Notes: a model not told the origin generated them from the sequence alone. A stretch of DNA of 64,000 nucleotides from Acidimicrobiales bacterium (GCA_041394245.1 JAWKIR010000003.1:186001-250000), one strand, 5' to 3'; positions 16,030-25,831 are shown, numbered from the stretch's first letter. Numbers and translations: made by a program.

Positions 16030-16265
16030 GTGATCCGACCGGCCACGCTGTCGACCACCTTGTTGAGCAGTGTCGACAGCTTCCCCGTGCTGGTCGCCCA
16101 GGCGATCAGCAGCATCGCCACCGCTGCGGCACCGAGCACGACGAGCGCGTACTCGGCAGTGGCCTGTCCGCGATCGCCCCGTGCCCGATGTCGGGTGAAC
16201 AACGCGCTCTCGAGCAACACCCACAGCGCCAATAGTGAACGGCCGAAGCCGAAGTGTGTGGTCAT
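16026..16265 (-). CDS. DUF4244/Flp-like pilin subunit
   Basis: The 79-residue product has a 30-residue basic N-terminus, then RGDRGQATAEYALVVLGAAA with the class-IV pilin style cleavage glycine and glutamate (G-QATAEY), one hydrophobic helix and a short tail (LSTLLNKVVDSVAGRIT). This fits the actinobacterial DUF4244 family, the probable major Flp-type pilin of this locus. AGGAGAG lies upstream of the ATG. Downstream tadE is coupled by GTGA. The 47-base gap from tadC is the widest within the operon. Confidence 0.78.
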   Translation of the reverse strand: MTTHFGFGRSLLALWVLLESALFTRHRARGDRGQATAEYALVVLGAAAVAMLLIAWATSTGKLSTLLNKVVDSVAGRIT

Positions 16266-16312
16266 TCGTCTCTCCTCTGGAGTTGATGGGGGAAGCAGAA
16301 GGAAGCGCCGCG

Positions 16313-17020
16313 TCAGAATCCGAGATCGAGATCTCCCAATGCGGTGAGGACCAACGGCGCCACCGCGAGCAGCCCGAACGCGGGCAACACGCAGAGAACG
16401 AGGGGAAGAAGCATCGTGACCGGAAGGCGTCGGGCTCTCACCTCCGCGGCCGTTCGGCGCCGGTGACGGGCTTCGTCGCTGACGCGACCGAGGCTGGTCA
16501 GCACTGCGCCGCCGTCGGCATCGGCGGCGACGAGCAGACCGATCAGCGGACGCGCCACCGGATCGAGGTCGATCGCCGCAGCGTCGAGCGCGCTCGCGAA
16601 CGTCTCGCCGGCATCGGCGCGGCGAAGAGCCTCGATGAACACCGATCGGTAGGGGTCGTCGGTCCAGGTGGCTGCGTGATGCACCGCGGCACGGACCGAC
16701 AGCCCCGCGCCGATGCCGAGACCAACGAGATCGGCCGCCTCGGGAAGCGCCCGCAACGCCGCCTGGCGGTGGTCGACCCGGTCGCGTCGCCCCGTCGACC
16801 AACGACGCCACGACGGCCACGCCACCACCACCGCTGCGACGACCGGATGCACCAGCAGACCCACCGACGCCACGGCGGCGCCCCAGACGGGTCCACCCGC
16901 CACGGCCCACGATCGCTCCGGCAACCCGTGAGGTGTCTCGGTGAGCCGGCGAGCGGGCGTCCGCCAGGGCACCAGGGCGATCAGCCACGAGGCGCTGAGC
17001 AGCAAGCCCACGACGACCAT
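16313..17020 (-). CDS. TadC-like type II secretion F-domain membrane protein
   Basis: About 235 residues: N-terminal helices (VVVGLLLSASWLIALVPW), a cytoplasmic T2SSF segment with LPEAADLVGLGIGAGLSVRA and DGGAVLTSLGRVSDEARHRR, and C-terminal helices (MLLPLVLCVLPAFGLLAVAP). This is the inner-membrane platform role of TadC. The ATG at 17020 forms TGATG with the tadB stop; a GTG three bases earlier gives GTGA. Partner of TadB, encoded just upstream. Confidence 0.82.
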   Translation of the reverse strand: MVVVGLLLSASWLIALVPWRTPARRLTETPHGLPERSWAVAGGPVWGAAVASVGLLVHPVVAAVVVAWPSWRRWSTGRRDRVDHRQAALRALPEAADLVGLGIGAGLSVRAAVHHAATWTDDPYRSVFIEALRRADAGETFASALDAAAIDLDPVARPLIGLLVAADADGGAVLTSLGRVSDEARHRRRTAAEVRARRLPVTMLLPLVLCVLPAFGLLAVAPLVLTALGDLDLGF

Positions 17021-17592
17021 CACGGATCGACCGCCGCGGTGAGACGACGCATCCAGAGCCACCCCACGACGTCGAGGACGACGCCGCCCACCACCGCGAG
17101 CCGGCCGACCCCGGTGGACGACACGAACGCGACCACGCGGGGATCGGCCATCGCCAGCACCCCCAGAAACGCGACCGGGGCAAGCGTCAACAGCATCGCC
17201 GAAGCTCGAGCCTGCGCGGTCAGGGCGGCGATCTCGCGCTGCAGATCGGCGCGTTCTCGAAGACTCGCAGCGGCCCGATCGAACGATGCCGCCAGTGCGC
17301 TCCCGGTCGCCGCCCCGGTGTTGACGACCGCCCGCACGAGATCCGCATCGCGGTCGGCGAGCGCCGTTGCCCACCGGTCGATCTCTTCGTGGACGGGCGA
17401 ACCGTCGTGCACTCGACGGGCGGCCCGACGGAGTCCCGCTCCGGCCACCGTGGCGTCGTCGGCGACGGCCTGAAGGGAGGCAGGCAGGGTCTTGCCGCTC
17501 CGCAGCGCGCGCGACAGGCCGTGGAGCAACAACGCGAGCCGCGCGACCTGCCATCGTCGCTCGCGCTCCTCGGGATCGAACCAGCGCCTCAT
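17020..17592 (-). CDS. TadB-like type II secretion F-domain membrane protein
   Basis: About 190 residues, shorter than typical TadB. It has a soluble T2SSF-type helical region (GLSRALRSGKTLPASLQAVA, later LVRAVVNTGAATGSALAASF) and two C-terminal helices (AMLLTLAPVAFLGVLAM; LAVVGGVVLDVVGWLWM). The N-terminal membrane segments of classical TadB are missing, as in other compact actinobacterial loci. It should form the platform with TadC. The ATG overlaps the cpaF stop as ATGA. Confidence 0.8.
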   Translation of the reverse strand: MRRWFDPEERERRWQVARLALLLHGLSRALRSGKTLPASLQAVADDATVAGAGLRRAARRVHDGSPVHEEIDRWATALADRDADLVRAVVNTGAATGSALAASFDRAAASLRERADLQREIAALTAQARASAMLLTLAPVAFLGVLAMADPRVVAFVSSTGVGRLAVVGGVVLDVVGWLWMRRLTAAVDP

Positions 17593-18647
17593 GGCACGTC
17601 CACCAGCGACTCGACCGCTCCGGGCCCGACGACGCGCGCGATGTCGGTGATCACCCGGCTGCCCTCTGCGCTCCGGGCGACCTGCACGACGACATCGATG
17701 GCTCGCGCGAGCTGTGTCTCGACGACCGTCGCCGGCACCCCGGCGTCGGCCGACAGCACCAACCCGAGGAGGCGGTGCAGTGCATCGAGCGGGGAGTTCG
17801 CGTGGATGGTGGACATGCCGCCGCGATGGCCGGTGTTGAGTGCCTGCAGCAGGTCGAACGCCTCGGGTCCGCGAACCTCGCCGAGCAGGAGTCGGTCGGG
17901 GCGAAGACGCAGCGCGACCCGAACCAGATCCCGCACGTCGACCCGGCCGGTGCCCTCGACCCCCGGTGGCCGACACTCGAGTCGGACGACGTTGGCCAGT
18001 GGCAGCGCCAACTCGGCCGCATCCTCGACCGTCACCACACGGGTGTCGGGCGGCAACTCGCCGGCCAGAGCGTTGAGCAGTGTGGTCTTTCCCGCACCCG
18101 TACCGCCGCTGACCAGGACCGTCGCGCCGGAGCGGACTCGCGATCGGAGGAGATCCACCAGGTCCGGGGCCCCGAACTCATCGAGCGTCGGGCGCCGGAT
18201 CACGAACCGTCGGATCGTGACACACGGACCGTCGGGCGCGATCGGAGGGCCGACGATGTTGACCCGACTGCCATCGGCCAGCCGACCGTCGACCCATGGT
18301 CGCAGCGGGTCCATGCGTCGCCCGATCGGCGACAGGATGCGCTCGACGAGCAATCGCAGTTCGTCGGCATCGACGATCACGTCGGTTGCCCGGATCTCCC
18401 CGTCGCGCTCGATCCAGACCGGGCCCGGTCCGTTCACCATCACCTCGCTGATCCCGTCGTCGTGGAGCAGGTGATCGATGGAGCCGTATCCCCGCAGACG
18501 CGCCGCGATCTGGCGCGTGACCTCCTCCCTCGCGCTCGGCGAGAGCAGGGGGGCCTCGGCATCCAGGAGGCGGCGCGCGGTGTGGAGGTCGCCACCGTCC
18601 TCCACGAGTCGGCGATGGATCCGGGCGGCGAGCTCGACGTCGGTCAT
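17589..18647 (-). CDS. cpaF: CpaF/TadA-family secretion ATPase
   Basis: The 352-residue ATPase has the family order: N-terminal helical domain, GISEVMVNGPGPVWIERDGE, IRRFVIRRPTLDEFGAPDL, Walker A VSGGTGAGKTTLLNAL, VVTVEDAAELAL (Asp box), RPDRLLLGEVRGPEAFDLLQ (Walker B), and NTGHRGGMSTIHANSPLDAL (His box). It powers Tad pilus assembly or secretion from the cytoplasmic face. The ATG at 18647 overlaps the upstream CpaE-like stop as ATGA; earlier codons in this frame are read through from the neighbour and unlike the family. Confidence 0.93.
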   Translation of the reverse strand: MTDVELAARIHRRLVEDGGDLHTARRLLDAEAPLLSPSAREEVTRQIAARLRGYGSIDHLLHDDGISEVMVNGPGPVWIERDGEIRATDVIVDADELRLLVERILSPIGRRMDPLRPWVDGRLADGSRVNIVGPPIAPDGPCVTIRRFVIRRPTLDEFGAPDLVDLLRSRVRSGATVLVSGGTGAGKTTLLNALAGELPPDTRVVTVEDAAELALPLANVVRLECRPPGVEGTGRVDVRDLVRVALRLRPDRLLLGEVRGPEAFDLLQALNTGHRGGMSTIHANSPLDALHRLLGLVLSADAGVPATVVETQLARAIDVVVQVARSAEGSRVITDIARVVGPGAVESLVDVP

Positions 18648-19339
18648 GCCCGTGCCCGCACCGTCGATTCGGGCACCAACAGGCGTCGGAGCGGACGAAG
18701 CGAGCGCGGTATGCGCGAGGCCAAAAGCCCCGCGTCGACCGCACGGCCGACAGCCGGGTCCCACGGCAGCACGATGTCGACCCCGCCCACCGCCGCCTCG
18801 ATGTCGCGACGGGACAACGCGCGCCCGGGCTCCTCGATCAGCACGATTCGTGCAGTGTCGATCCCGGCAGTGTTGATCCCGGCAGTGTTGATCCCGGCAG
18901 CGTCGACCGCCCGGCGAACGCCGAGGTAGCAGGCCCGGATGACGACGACGCTCGCGGCACGAGCCGGCAGACCACAGCCGTTCTGACGGCCGCCATCGAC
19001 CACCACGAGATCGGGGCCGGTCTCGAACAGCGCCATCGCCACCGCCATCCGTTCAGGCGACCACCGGCCGACGGAGGCCCGTCCGGTGCGAAGCAGACGG
19101 AGACGATCGCCGACGGCAACCTCCAGGGACCGCAACGCGTCGGGGCCGACATCGTCGGCCGCAGCGAACCAGTCGCCGATCCCCTCGCCACCATCGACGC
19201 CGAAGATGGCCGACTGATCGCCGGCCAGGTCGACCAGCAGTGTTTCTCGGCCCGCAGCCGCGGCCTGCACCGCCAGCGCGGCGGCGACCACCGACGTTCC
19301 CGAACCGCCCTTGGGCGACCAACACACCTGCAACATCAC
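18644..19339 (-). CDS. CpaE/TadZ-like ParA-type ATPase
   Basis: The 231-residue product begins QVCWSPKGGSGTSVVAAALA, a deviant Walker A (KGGSGTS) of the ParA/MinD family, and continues with TLLVDLAGDQSAIFG and a second ATPase motif PDLVVVDGG. In Tad loci such proteins (CpaE/TadZ) position the machine at a cell site. There is no N-terminal receiver domain. Residues near 147-161 are encoded by a tandem 15-bp repeat (GINTAGINTAGID). It is the first gene of the Tad operon, divergent from the HAD-IB gene. Confidence 0.8.
   Translation of the reverse strand: MMLQVCWSPKGGSGTSVVAAALAVQAAAAGRETLLVDLAGDQSAIFGVDGGEGIGDWFAAADDVGPDALRSLEVAVGDRLRLLRTGRASVGRWSPERMAVAMALFETGPDLVVVDGGRQNGCGLPARAASVVVIRACYLGVRRAVDAAGINTAGINTAGIDTARIVLIEEPGRALSRRDIEAAVGGVDIVLPWDPAVGRAVDAGLLASRIPRSLRPLRRLLVPESTVRARA
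18856..18900. repeat. Three tandem 15-bp units inside the cpaE-like gene
   Basis: Three head-to-tail copies of TGTTGATCCCGGCAG; the first copy differs only by C for T at position 4. The unit length is a multiple of three, so copy number can change without breaking the frame, adding or removing a GINTA-type pentapeptide in the encoded ATPase. Confidence 0.9.
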
Positions 19340-19455
19340 GACTCCCGACCGCTCACTCGGGGAAGTGGCTCGACGGGGAAGTCGCTACGGCGACCCTACG
19401 CCGACGCGCTGACACTCCCAACCCGCGTGCCGCGCCGGTCCGTAGGCTGGGCGGC

Positions 19456-20283
19456 ATGGCGACGCCAGCACACGAGTCGGTCGAGGCGGCGTTCTTCGAC
19501 CTCGACAAGACCGTCATCGCCAAGGCCGCGATGCTCGCGTTCGGTCCGCGTCTGCAACAAGAAGGCCTGCTGAATCGCTGGCTCGTCGTGCGGGCGCTCT
19601 GGGGCCAGATCGTCTTCCGTTATCTCGGCGCCGACGAAGGCCGGATGCAGAAGATGCGCGAGACCGCGTTGAAGATCGCGGTCGGCTGGGAGAAGGAGAA
19701 GATCTCCGCCCTCGTCGACAATGCACTCACCGAGGTGATCGACCCGCTCGTCTACGCCGAAGCCCTCGAGCTCATGGAGTCGCATCGAGACGCCGGTCGT
19801 CGGGTCTACCTCGTGTCGGCCTCACCCGAGGAGATCGTCATGCCGCTCGCCCGCCACCTCGGGGTCGACGATGCCATCGCCACCCGGGCCCGCATCGATG
19901 CCGACGGCCGCTACACGGGCGAGGTCGAGTTCTATTCGGCCGGCGTCCACAAGGTCGAGGCGATCGAACGGGAACGAGACCTCCACGGTCTCGATCTCGC
20001 CAACTCGTTCGCCTACTCCGACTCGATCACCGACCTGCCGATGCTCGAAACCGTCGGACATCCCGTCGCGGTCAATCCCGATCGTGCGCTGCTCAGGGAA
20101 GCCGAGGCGCGAGGCTGGGAGATCCGCACGTTCGAGAACCCCCGCCCGCTGCGAGAGGGATCGATCGCCGCGCCCAAGCCGGCCGTGCTCGGCGCGGGAG
20201 CGCTCGGTCTCGGCCTGGCAGCCGGCGCTGCGCTGCTGTGGCGCACCCGGAGGGCCGCGCCGAAACGGCGCTGGCCCTTCTGA
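19456..20283 (+). CDS. HAD-IB family hydrolase with C-terminal membrane anchor
   Basis: The 275-residue HAD enzyme has motif I AFFDLDKTV, motif II VYLVSASPEE, a conserved lysine region (AGVHKVEAI) and motif IV YSDSITDLPML. It belongs to the SerB-like HAD-IB group (CicA type), which dephosphorylate small phospho-compounds; the exact substrate is unknown. Residues about 245-265 form a hydrophobic helix (AVLGAGALGLGLAAGAALLW) followed by basic residues, suggesting membrane anchoring. Members of this group recur beside Tad loci in actinobacteria, matching the divergent cpaE here. Confidence 0.85.
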   Translation: MATPAHESVEAAFFDLDKTVIAKAAMLAFGPRLQQEGLLNRWLVVRALWGQIVFRYLGADEGRMQKMRETALKIAVGWEKEKISALVDNALTEVIDPLVYAEALELMESHRDAGRRVYLVSASPEEIVMPLARHLGVDDAIATRARIDADGRYTGEVEFYSAGVHKVEAIERERDLHGLDLANSFAYSDSITDLPMLETVGHPVAVNPDRALLREAEARGWEIRTFENPRPLREGSIAAPKPAVLGAGALGLGLAAGAALLWRTRRAAPKRRWPF

Positions 20284-20301
20284 TTCCCGACTCGTAGCGC
20301 G

Positions 20302-20382
20302 TCAGACGTCCTTGACCTTCTTGAACAGCACGGCGAGGAGGGCGAGAAGGACGACCACCAGGATGATTCGGTTCTTCGACAT
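20302..20382 (-). CDS. Single-pass membrane micropeptide (26 aa)
   Basis: Predicted MSKNRIILVVVLLALLAVLF plus a basic tail KKVKDV. Almost the whole length is one transmembrane helix. It sits between the HAD-IB gene (convergent, 18 bases away) and tRNA-Sec. Too short for homology arguments; support comes from amino-acid composition and a clean ATG. Could be chance, though such strongly hydrophobic short frames are unusual in GC-rich non-coding DNA. Confidence 0.45.
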   Translation of the reverse strand: MSKNRIILVVVLLALLAVLFKKVKDV

Positions 20383-20441
20383 GGGTGCAACGTAGCGACC
20401 CGATCGGGACATGTCGCCGCGCCCCCGATAGGTTGCCCGGC

Positions 20442-20537
20442 GGAGGTGTCCGAGCGCCTGGTGGGCTCCCCCGCCTTCAAAGCGGGTGGGATGGGTGATC
20501 CCTGTCCGGCGGGTTCGATTCCCGTCCACCTCCGCCA
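20442..20537 (+). tRNA. selC: tRNA-Sec (TCA anticodon, reads UGA)
   Basis: The 96-base gene with encoded CCA has an extended acceptor region (GGAGGTG(T) paired to CACCTCC), anticodon stem CCCGC/GCGGG around loop CTTCAAA giving anticodon TCA, a long variable arm with stem GGGAT/ATCCC, and T arm CGGG TTCGATT CCCG. These are tRNA-Sec traits. An ordinary tRNA-Ser would have another anticodon and a 90-base body. The presence of selA and selB at 41.7-44.7 kb supports the call. Position 8 of the acceptor appears mismatched (T opposite C). Confidence 0.93.
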
Positions 20538-20612
20538 ACTCCACCGATGACGGGATCCATCGATGACAAGCGTGTTCCTGATGACCGATGTGCGGGCTCG
20601 AACCCTGACGCG

Positions 20613-21128
20613 CTACGCCTCGGTGAGTACGAACACCTCGATCTCACGGCCGGTGACACGCTCGCGGTATTTCTCGTAGCCGCCGTAGATCGCACCGCCG
20701 GCGGCGAAGACCTGCTCGCACTCCTCGGCGGTCGCGGCGCGGGCGACGACGTCGATCTCGCGGTCGCGATACGCCGCGGCAGCCCGCGGATCGGCCCGCA
20801 GGTTGTGGACCCACGCAGGGGTGGACCTGCCGCCGAAGTTGGTGCCGAGCAGGGCGAGGTCGTCACCGATCGGCACTGCGATCAGCGGCGCCACCCGGGG
20901 TTGTCCCGAACGGCGGCCGGTCGTGGTGATGCGGATGACCGGCAGGCCGGCGAGCACCTGGGTGGCTGATGTGCGGTCACGGGTGAGGCGATGGACGAGC
21001 CCGTCGAGCGGCTGCACCGTCTTCGAGAACGACCAGGCTCCGGCCCGCGTGGATGCGATCTTCTGGACGAGTCGTCGGGGCGCGTTCGGCGGGTGGAACT
21101 CGTAGCCGAGCGCCGCCTGCACACCCAC
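20613..21128 (-). CDS. Deazaflavin (F420)-dependent nitroreductase family protein
   Basis: The 171-residue product matches the Ddn/FDR-A family: LPVIRITTTGRRSGQPRVAP, then LLGTNFGGRSTPAWVHNLRA and YGGYEKYRERV. Such proteins bind reduced F420 and reduce quinones, nitro compounds or other hydride acceptors; substrates of individual members are rarely known. Start is a GTG. F420 use agrees with an actinobacterial host. It lies 20 bases downstream of the group 2 sigma factor gene on the same strand. Confidence 0.85.
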   Translation of the reverse strand: MGVQAALGYEFHPPNAPRRLVQKIASTRAGAWSFSKTVQPLDGLVHRLTRDRTSATQVLAGLPVIRITTTGRRSGQPRVAPLIAVPIGDDLALLGTNFGGRSTPAWVHNLRADPRAAAAYRDREIDVVARAATAEECEQVFAAGGAIYGGYEKYRERVTGREIEVFVLTEA

Positions 21129-21148
21129 CGGGCTAGACGCAGCCTCTG

Positions 21149-22087
<939 letters not shown>

Positions 22088-22299
22088 AGAGTTGCCCTCT
22101 CGTCGCTACCGGCTAGTTGATGCACGATACCCACCGAACGTGATTCCACCACCGGCGGATCCACGTAGTGTCCATGAGGACGGGGTAGAGAGCGTCGTTT
22201 CCACTGCGTCCCTGAGTGGTCGGCGCGTCCTCGCCTGATCATGAGGAAGTCTTGCCGGTCTGTCCAGACTTGAGTCGTCCGGCCCAACCCCGGGGCTGA

Positions 22300-22863
22300 T
22301 CAGTCACCGATGCCGACGGGCAGCAATCCACCTGCGGCGACCAGCCGGGATTCGGCCTCGAGCACCCGGGCGTTTGCCTGCTCGACGGAATCGACATCGG
22401 TGAGCAGACGCCCGAGCAGCGCCTCACCATCGTCGCGGTCGCGGCGCAGATCGGCCAGCAGGAACGAGAGCACCCGAGCCAGCGATGCATCGCAGTGATG
22501 GCCGGACGCACGCTCGATCGACACGCAACGAGCGGCCATGCGCGGCAGGAGCACCCGATGGGCGACCGCAAGCCGTTCGACCGAGCCGGGAATGGCCCGG
22601 ATCGCCTCGACCGCGGCATCGACCCCCTCCGAGTGCGGTCCACTCTTCGCGTCGTCCTCGAGCAGCGTGGAGTCGGGGAGCAATGCCTCGAGGTCGTCGG
22701 CATGCCACCCCAGGTGACGAGACGACGTCGCCATCGACATCGCGACGTCGGGTCGATCCGCCTCGGCCGCCCACCGGCCCAACACCTCGAACAGGCGCGA
22801 CGCGGCCCAGTGGAGCTCACCCACGACCCGCGCGCTCTGCACCGTCGTCAAGCCCTGATGCAC
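22300..22863 (-). CDS. Hypothetical helical protein
   Basis: The 187-residue product starts at a GTG. Predicted mostly alpha-helical, with repeated Glu/His/Asp positions (ELHWAASRLFEVLGRWAAEA; SSRHLGWHADDLEALLPDS) and GHHCDASLARVLSFLLADLR. The helix-rich pattern and spaced His/Glu residues recall four-helix-bundle proteins of the ferritin-like type, but no metal-binding ExxH motif is evident. I do not recognise a family. It follows nadE by about 50 bases and may be divergent in regulation. Real coding is supported by length and GC-rich third positions. Confidence 0.6.
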   Translation of the reverse strand: MHQGLTTVQSARVVGELHWAASRLFEVLGRWAAEADRPDVAMSMATSSRHLGWHADDLEALLPDSTLLEDDAKSGPHSEGVDAAVEAIRAIPGSVERLAVAHRVLLPRMAARCVSIERASGHHCDASLARVLSFLLADLRRDRDDGEALLGRLLTDVDSVEQANARVLEAESRLVAAGGLLPVGIGD

Positions 22864-22913
22864 GCATCCCCCCGTAGTGGTGGCGCGGTCGCCACCCGAC
22901 CACGGCTGCGAAA

Positions 22914-24692
22914 TTAGCCGCGGTAGTGGTTGATGATGGGCATGCGTCGGTCGCGCCCGAACGCCTTCTTGGTGAGACGTGCACCAACCGGCGTCTGTCG
23001 ACGCTTGAACTCGGCGATGTCGACGAGACGACAGACCCGTTGGACGACGGCAGGATCGGCGAGGTCCATGGCGACGATCTCGGCCACGTTCCGGTCGTCT
23101 TCGACATACGCGCGCAGGATGGGATCGAGGATCTCGTAGGGCGGCAACGACTGGTCATCGGTCTGCCCGGGGCGCAGCTCGGCCGACGGCGCCTTGGTGA
23201 GGACGCCTTCTGGGATGACGGTGGACCCCGTCTCGGCGATCGCCACCTCGTTGCGCCAACGGCCGAGCTCGTAGACGGTCGTCTTCCAGACGTCCTTGAT
23301 CACCGCGTAGGCGCCGGCGGTGTCGCCGTAGAGCGTCGAATAGCCGACGGCGGCTTCGGACTTGTTGCCCGCGGTCAACACCAACCACCGGTGCTCGTTG
23401 GCCATCGCCATCCAGACGACGCCACGGATGCGGGCCTGCAGGTTCTGGTCGGTGAGGTCGCCCACCTCGATCGCGCCGTCGGCCAGGTGGGGCGACAACA
23501 TGTCGGTGAGCGCCGCGTGGGCCGGCTCGATCGGGATGGTGGAGGTGGCGATCCCGAGGTTGGCGGCCAACGCCGACGCGTCGTCGAGGGAGTGATCGCT
23601 CGAGTAGCGCGACGGGAGCAGGATGCCGTGGACGTTGTCGGGACCGAGGGCATCGACGGCGATGGTCGCCGTCAACGAGGAATCGACCCCGCCCGAGATG
23701 CCCAGACAAACCTGCGAGAACCCCGACTTCCGGACATAGTCGCGGGTGGCGAGCACCAGCGCTTCCCATCGCTCGGCGAGCGGGTCGAGCCGCGGCACCA
23801 TCGGGGGTGGGATCGGGGTGCGGGGAGCCGACGGCACGGGCGTGACGTGCACGACCCGGTACGCGTCCATGGTGGTGCGAACCGGCGGGAGTTCGATGTC
23901 GAACACATCGGTTCCCTCGGTGAAGGAGTTGCAACGAGCGACGACGGAGGCACCATCGCGATGCTCGGAGATGACGAACGAGCCGCCGTCGAAGACCAGC
24001 TCGTCCTGCGCGCCGACGAGGTTCGCGTAGACGACGGGCACACCCGACTCGAGCACGCGTTCGGTGATGACCTGCTCGCGGACCGCCTGCTTGCCTTCGC
24101 GAAACGGCGAACCGTTCACGTTGAGCACGAGACGCGCGCCGCCGCGAGCGAGCTGGGTCACCGGCCCGTCGGGGATCCACGAGTCTTCACACAGCGTGAC
24201 ACCCACGGGGACGCCGGCGATCTCGAACAGCCCCAACGCCTCGTCGCCCGGACGGAAGTGGCGGAGTTCGTCGAACACGTCGTAGTTCGGCAGATGGCGC
24301 TTGTGGTAGGTGCCGAAGACCCGACCCTCCGCGCAGACCGCGACCGCGTTCCAGACGCCGTTGAAATGGTCGACGCCGGCGACGTCCTGGATGGCCCGGC
24401 CGGGCTCGTCGTCGCCGTCGGCGAAACCGATCACCGCCGCACACCGGCCGGTCTGGGCGGCGAACTTCTCGAGCGCGGCTCGACAGTCGGCGACGAAACC
24501 CGGCTTGAGGACGAGGTCCTCGGGTGGATAGCCGGTGATGGTCATCTCCGGCATGACGGCGACGTCGGCACCGGCCTCCTCGGCCTCGGCCAGCGCGGCC
24601 AGCGCCAGTGCCACGTTGCCGTCGAGATCGCCGACCGTGGGGTTGATCTGGCAGATCGCGATCCGCAGGTGGGTGGGGGCGTCGTTCACCAC
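22914..24692 (-). CDS. nadE: Glutamine-dependent NAD+ synthetase
   Basis: The 592-residue two-domain enzyme has an N-terminal nitrilase-type amidase with the catalytic Glu-Lys-Cys set (E49 in VMPEMTITGY, K in YHKRHLPNY, C in TLCEDSWIP), and from about residue 300 an NAD synthase domain with PP-loop GISGGVDSSLTATIAVDALG and TAGNKSEAAVGYSTLYGDTA. It hydrolyses glutamine and uses the ammonia to convert deamido-NAD to NAD+. Tandem GTG codons start the frame at 24687-24692. Confidence 0.95.
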   Translation of the reverse strand: MVNDAPTHLRIAICQINPTVGDLDGNVALALAALAEAEEAGADVAVMPEMTITGYPPEDLVLKPGFVADCRAALEKFAAQTGRCAAVIGFADGDDEPGRAIQDVAGVDHFNGVWNAVAVCAEGRVFGTYHKRHLPNYDVFDELRHFRPGDEALGLFEIAGVPVGVTLCEDSWIPDGPVTQLARGGARLVLNVNGSPFREGKQAVREQVITERVLESGVPVVYANLVGAQDELVFDGGSFVISEHRDGASVVARCNSFTEGTDVFDIELPPVRTTMDAYRVVHVTPVPSAPRTPIPPPMVPRLDPLAERWEALVLATRDYVRKSGFSQVCLGISGGVDSSLTATIAVDALGPDNVHGILLPSRYSSDHSLDDASALAANLGIATSTIPIEPAHAALTDMLSPHLADGAIEVGDLTDQNLQARIRGVVWMAMANEHRWLVLTAGNKSEAAVGYSTLYGDTAGAYAVIKDVWKTTVYELGRWRNEVAIAETGSTVIPEGVLTKAPSAELRPGQTDDQSLPPYEILDPILRAYVEDDRNVAEIVAMDLADPAVVQRVCRLVDIAEFKRRQTPVGARLTKKAFGRDRRMPIINHYRG

Positions 24693-24763
24693 CTGAATCT
24701 ACCAACACGTCCACGCGTGTCTTGAGACGGGTTCCACGACGCCGCTGCGCGAGAATCCTCCCC

Positions 24764-25831
24764 ATGCCAGAGCAACTCCCGTCCGACCTGCCCGACCCGC
24801 TGGAACGAGTCAACCGTCAGGTCGTGCTGCGACAACGACCTGACGGGATGCTGACCCACGACGATGTCGACGTGGTCATCGGTGAGATGCCCGAACTCGG
24901 CGACCGTCAGGTCCTGATCCGGATGGTCTACCTCCAGATGGATGCCGCGGTCCGTTCGTGGCTCGACGAGGGCGAGGGCTATCTGCCTGCCGTCCGGATC
25001 GGGGAGGCCGTCCGCAGCGGGGGCATGGGCCGGGTCATCGAGAGCAACCATCCCGACATCGAGGTCGGCTCGTGGTGCGGCGGCGGTCTGCCCGGTTGGG
25101 CGAGCTGGGTCGTCGCCGACGGCGACAGCCCGATCGTCAACGCGTTCCCGGCGGAGCACGACGCGCTCTTCCAGATCGCCGTCATCTCGTCGCCCGCCGC
25201 CACCGCCTACTTCGGCCTGACCGATCTCGGCGAGATCAAGGAAGGCGACTCCGTGCTGATCTCGGCCGCCGGCGGTTCGACCGGGTCGGTCGCGGTACAG
25301 GTGGCGCGCAACCTCGGCGCGACGGTCGTCGGCATCGCCGGTTCCGACGAGAAGTGCCGCTGGGTCGAGTCGCTCGGCGCCGAGGTGTGCCTCAACCGGC
25401 GCACCGAGGATCTCGCCGCCCGCCTCAAGGAGATCCGCCCGAGGGGTTTCGACATCTACTTCGACAACGTCGGCGGACCCATCCTCGACATCGCCTTGCG
25501 GCGCTTGGCGATCGGCGCCCGCGTGGTGATCATCGGAGCCATCTCGATGTACAACGAGAAGGGGCGTCCGCCCGGACCGTCCAACTATCTCAACCTCATC
25601 AACAAGCAGGCGAAGATGGCGGGGTTCCAGGGCCTCGCCTACGTCGATCGCTACCCCGAGGCGTGGGACCGGATGTGGGAGTGGGCCGCCGAGGGGAAGA
25701 TGCGCTACGCGACCGACATGAAGTACGGGCTCGAGAGCTGTGTCGACCAGCTCAACTCGCTCTTCACCGGCACCAACACCGGCAAGGCCCTCGTCCAACT
25801 CTGCGCCGACCCCGGCCCCGGCCCCTACTGA
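24764..25831 (+). CDS. MDR-family NADP-dependent oxidoreductase (CurA-like)
   Basis: The 355-residue product resembles zinc-free MDR reductases (CurA/leukotriene B4 dehydrogenase group): N-terminal GroES-like fold with GEAVRSGGMGRVIESNHPDI, nucleotide-binding ISAAGGSTGSVAVQVARNLG, ATVVGIAGSDEKCRWVESLG and YFDNVGGPILDIALRRL. It should reduce alpha,beta-unsaturated carbonyls with NADPH. The ATG at 24764 was chosen over an upstream ATG with an arginine-rich leader. Convergent with glnII across a strong hairpin. Confidence 0.88.
   Translation: MPEQLPSDLPDPLERVNRQVVLRQRPDGMLTHDDVDVVIGEMPELGDRQVLIRMVYLQMDAAVRSWLDEGEGYLPAVRIGEAVRSGGMGRVIESNHPDIEVGSWCGGGLPGWASWVVADGDSPIVNAFPAEHDALFQIAVISSPAATAYFGLTDLGEIKEGDSVLISAAGGSTGSVAVQVARNLGATVVGIAGSDEKCRWVESLGAEVCLNRRTEDLAARLKEIRPRGFDIYFDNVGGPILDIALRRLAIGARVVIIGAISMYNEKGRPPGPSNYLNLINKQAKMAGFQGLAYVDRYPEAWDRMWEWAAEGKMRYATDMKYGLESCVDQLNSLFTGTNTGKALVQLCADPGPGPY

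Noticed and set aside
20442..20537. tRNA-Sec as an opal-suppressor tRNA-Ser
   Set aside because: The extended acceptor region, 96-base length and presence of selA and selB fit tRNA-Sec better.
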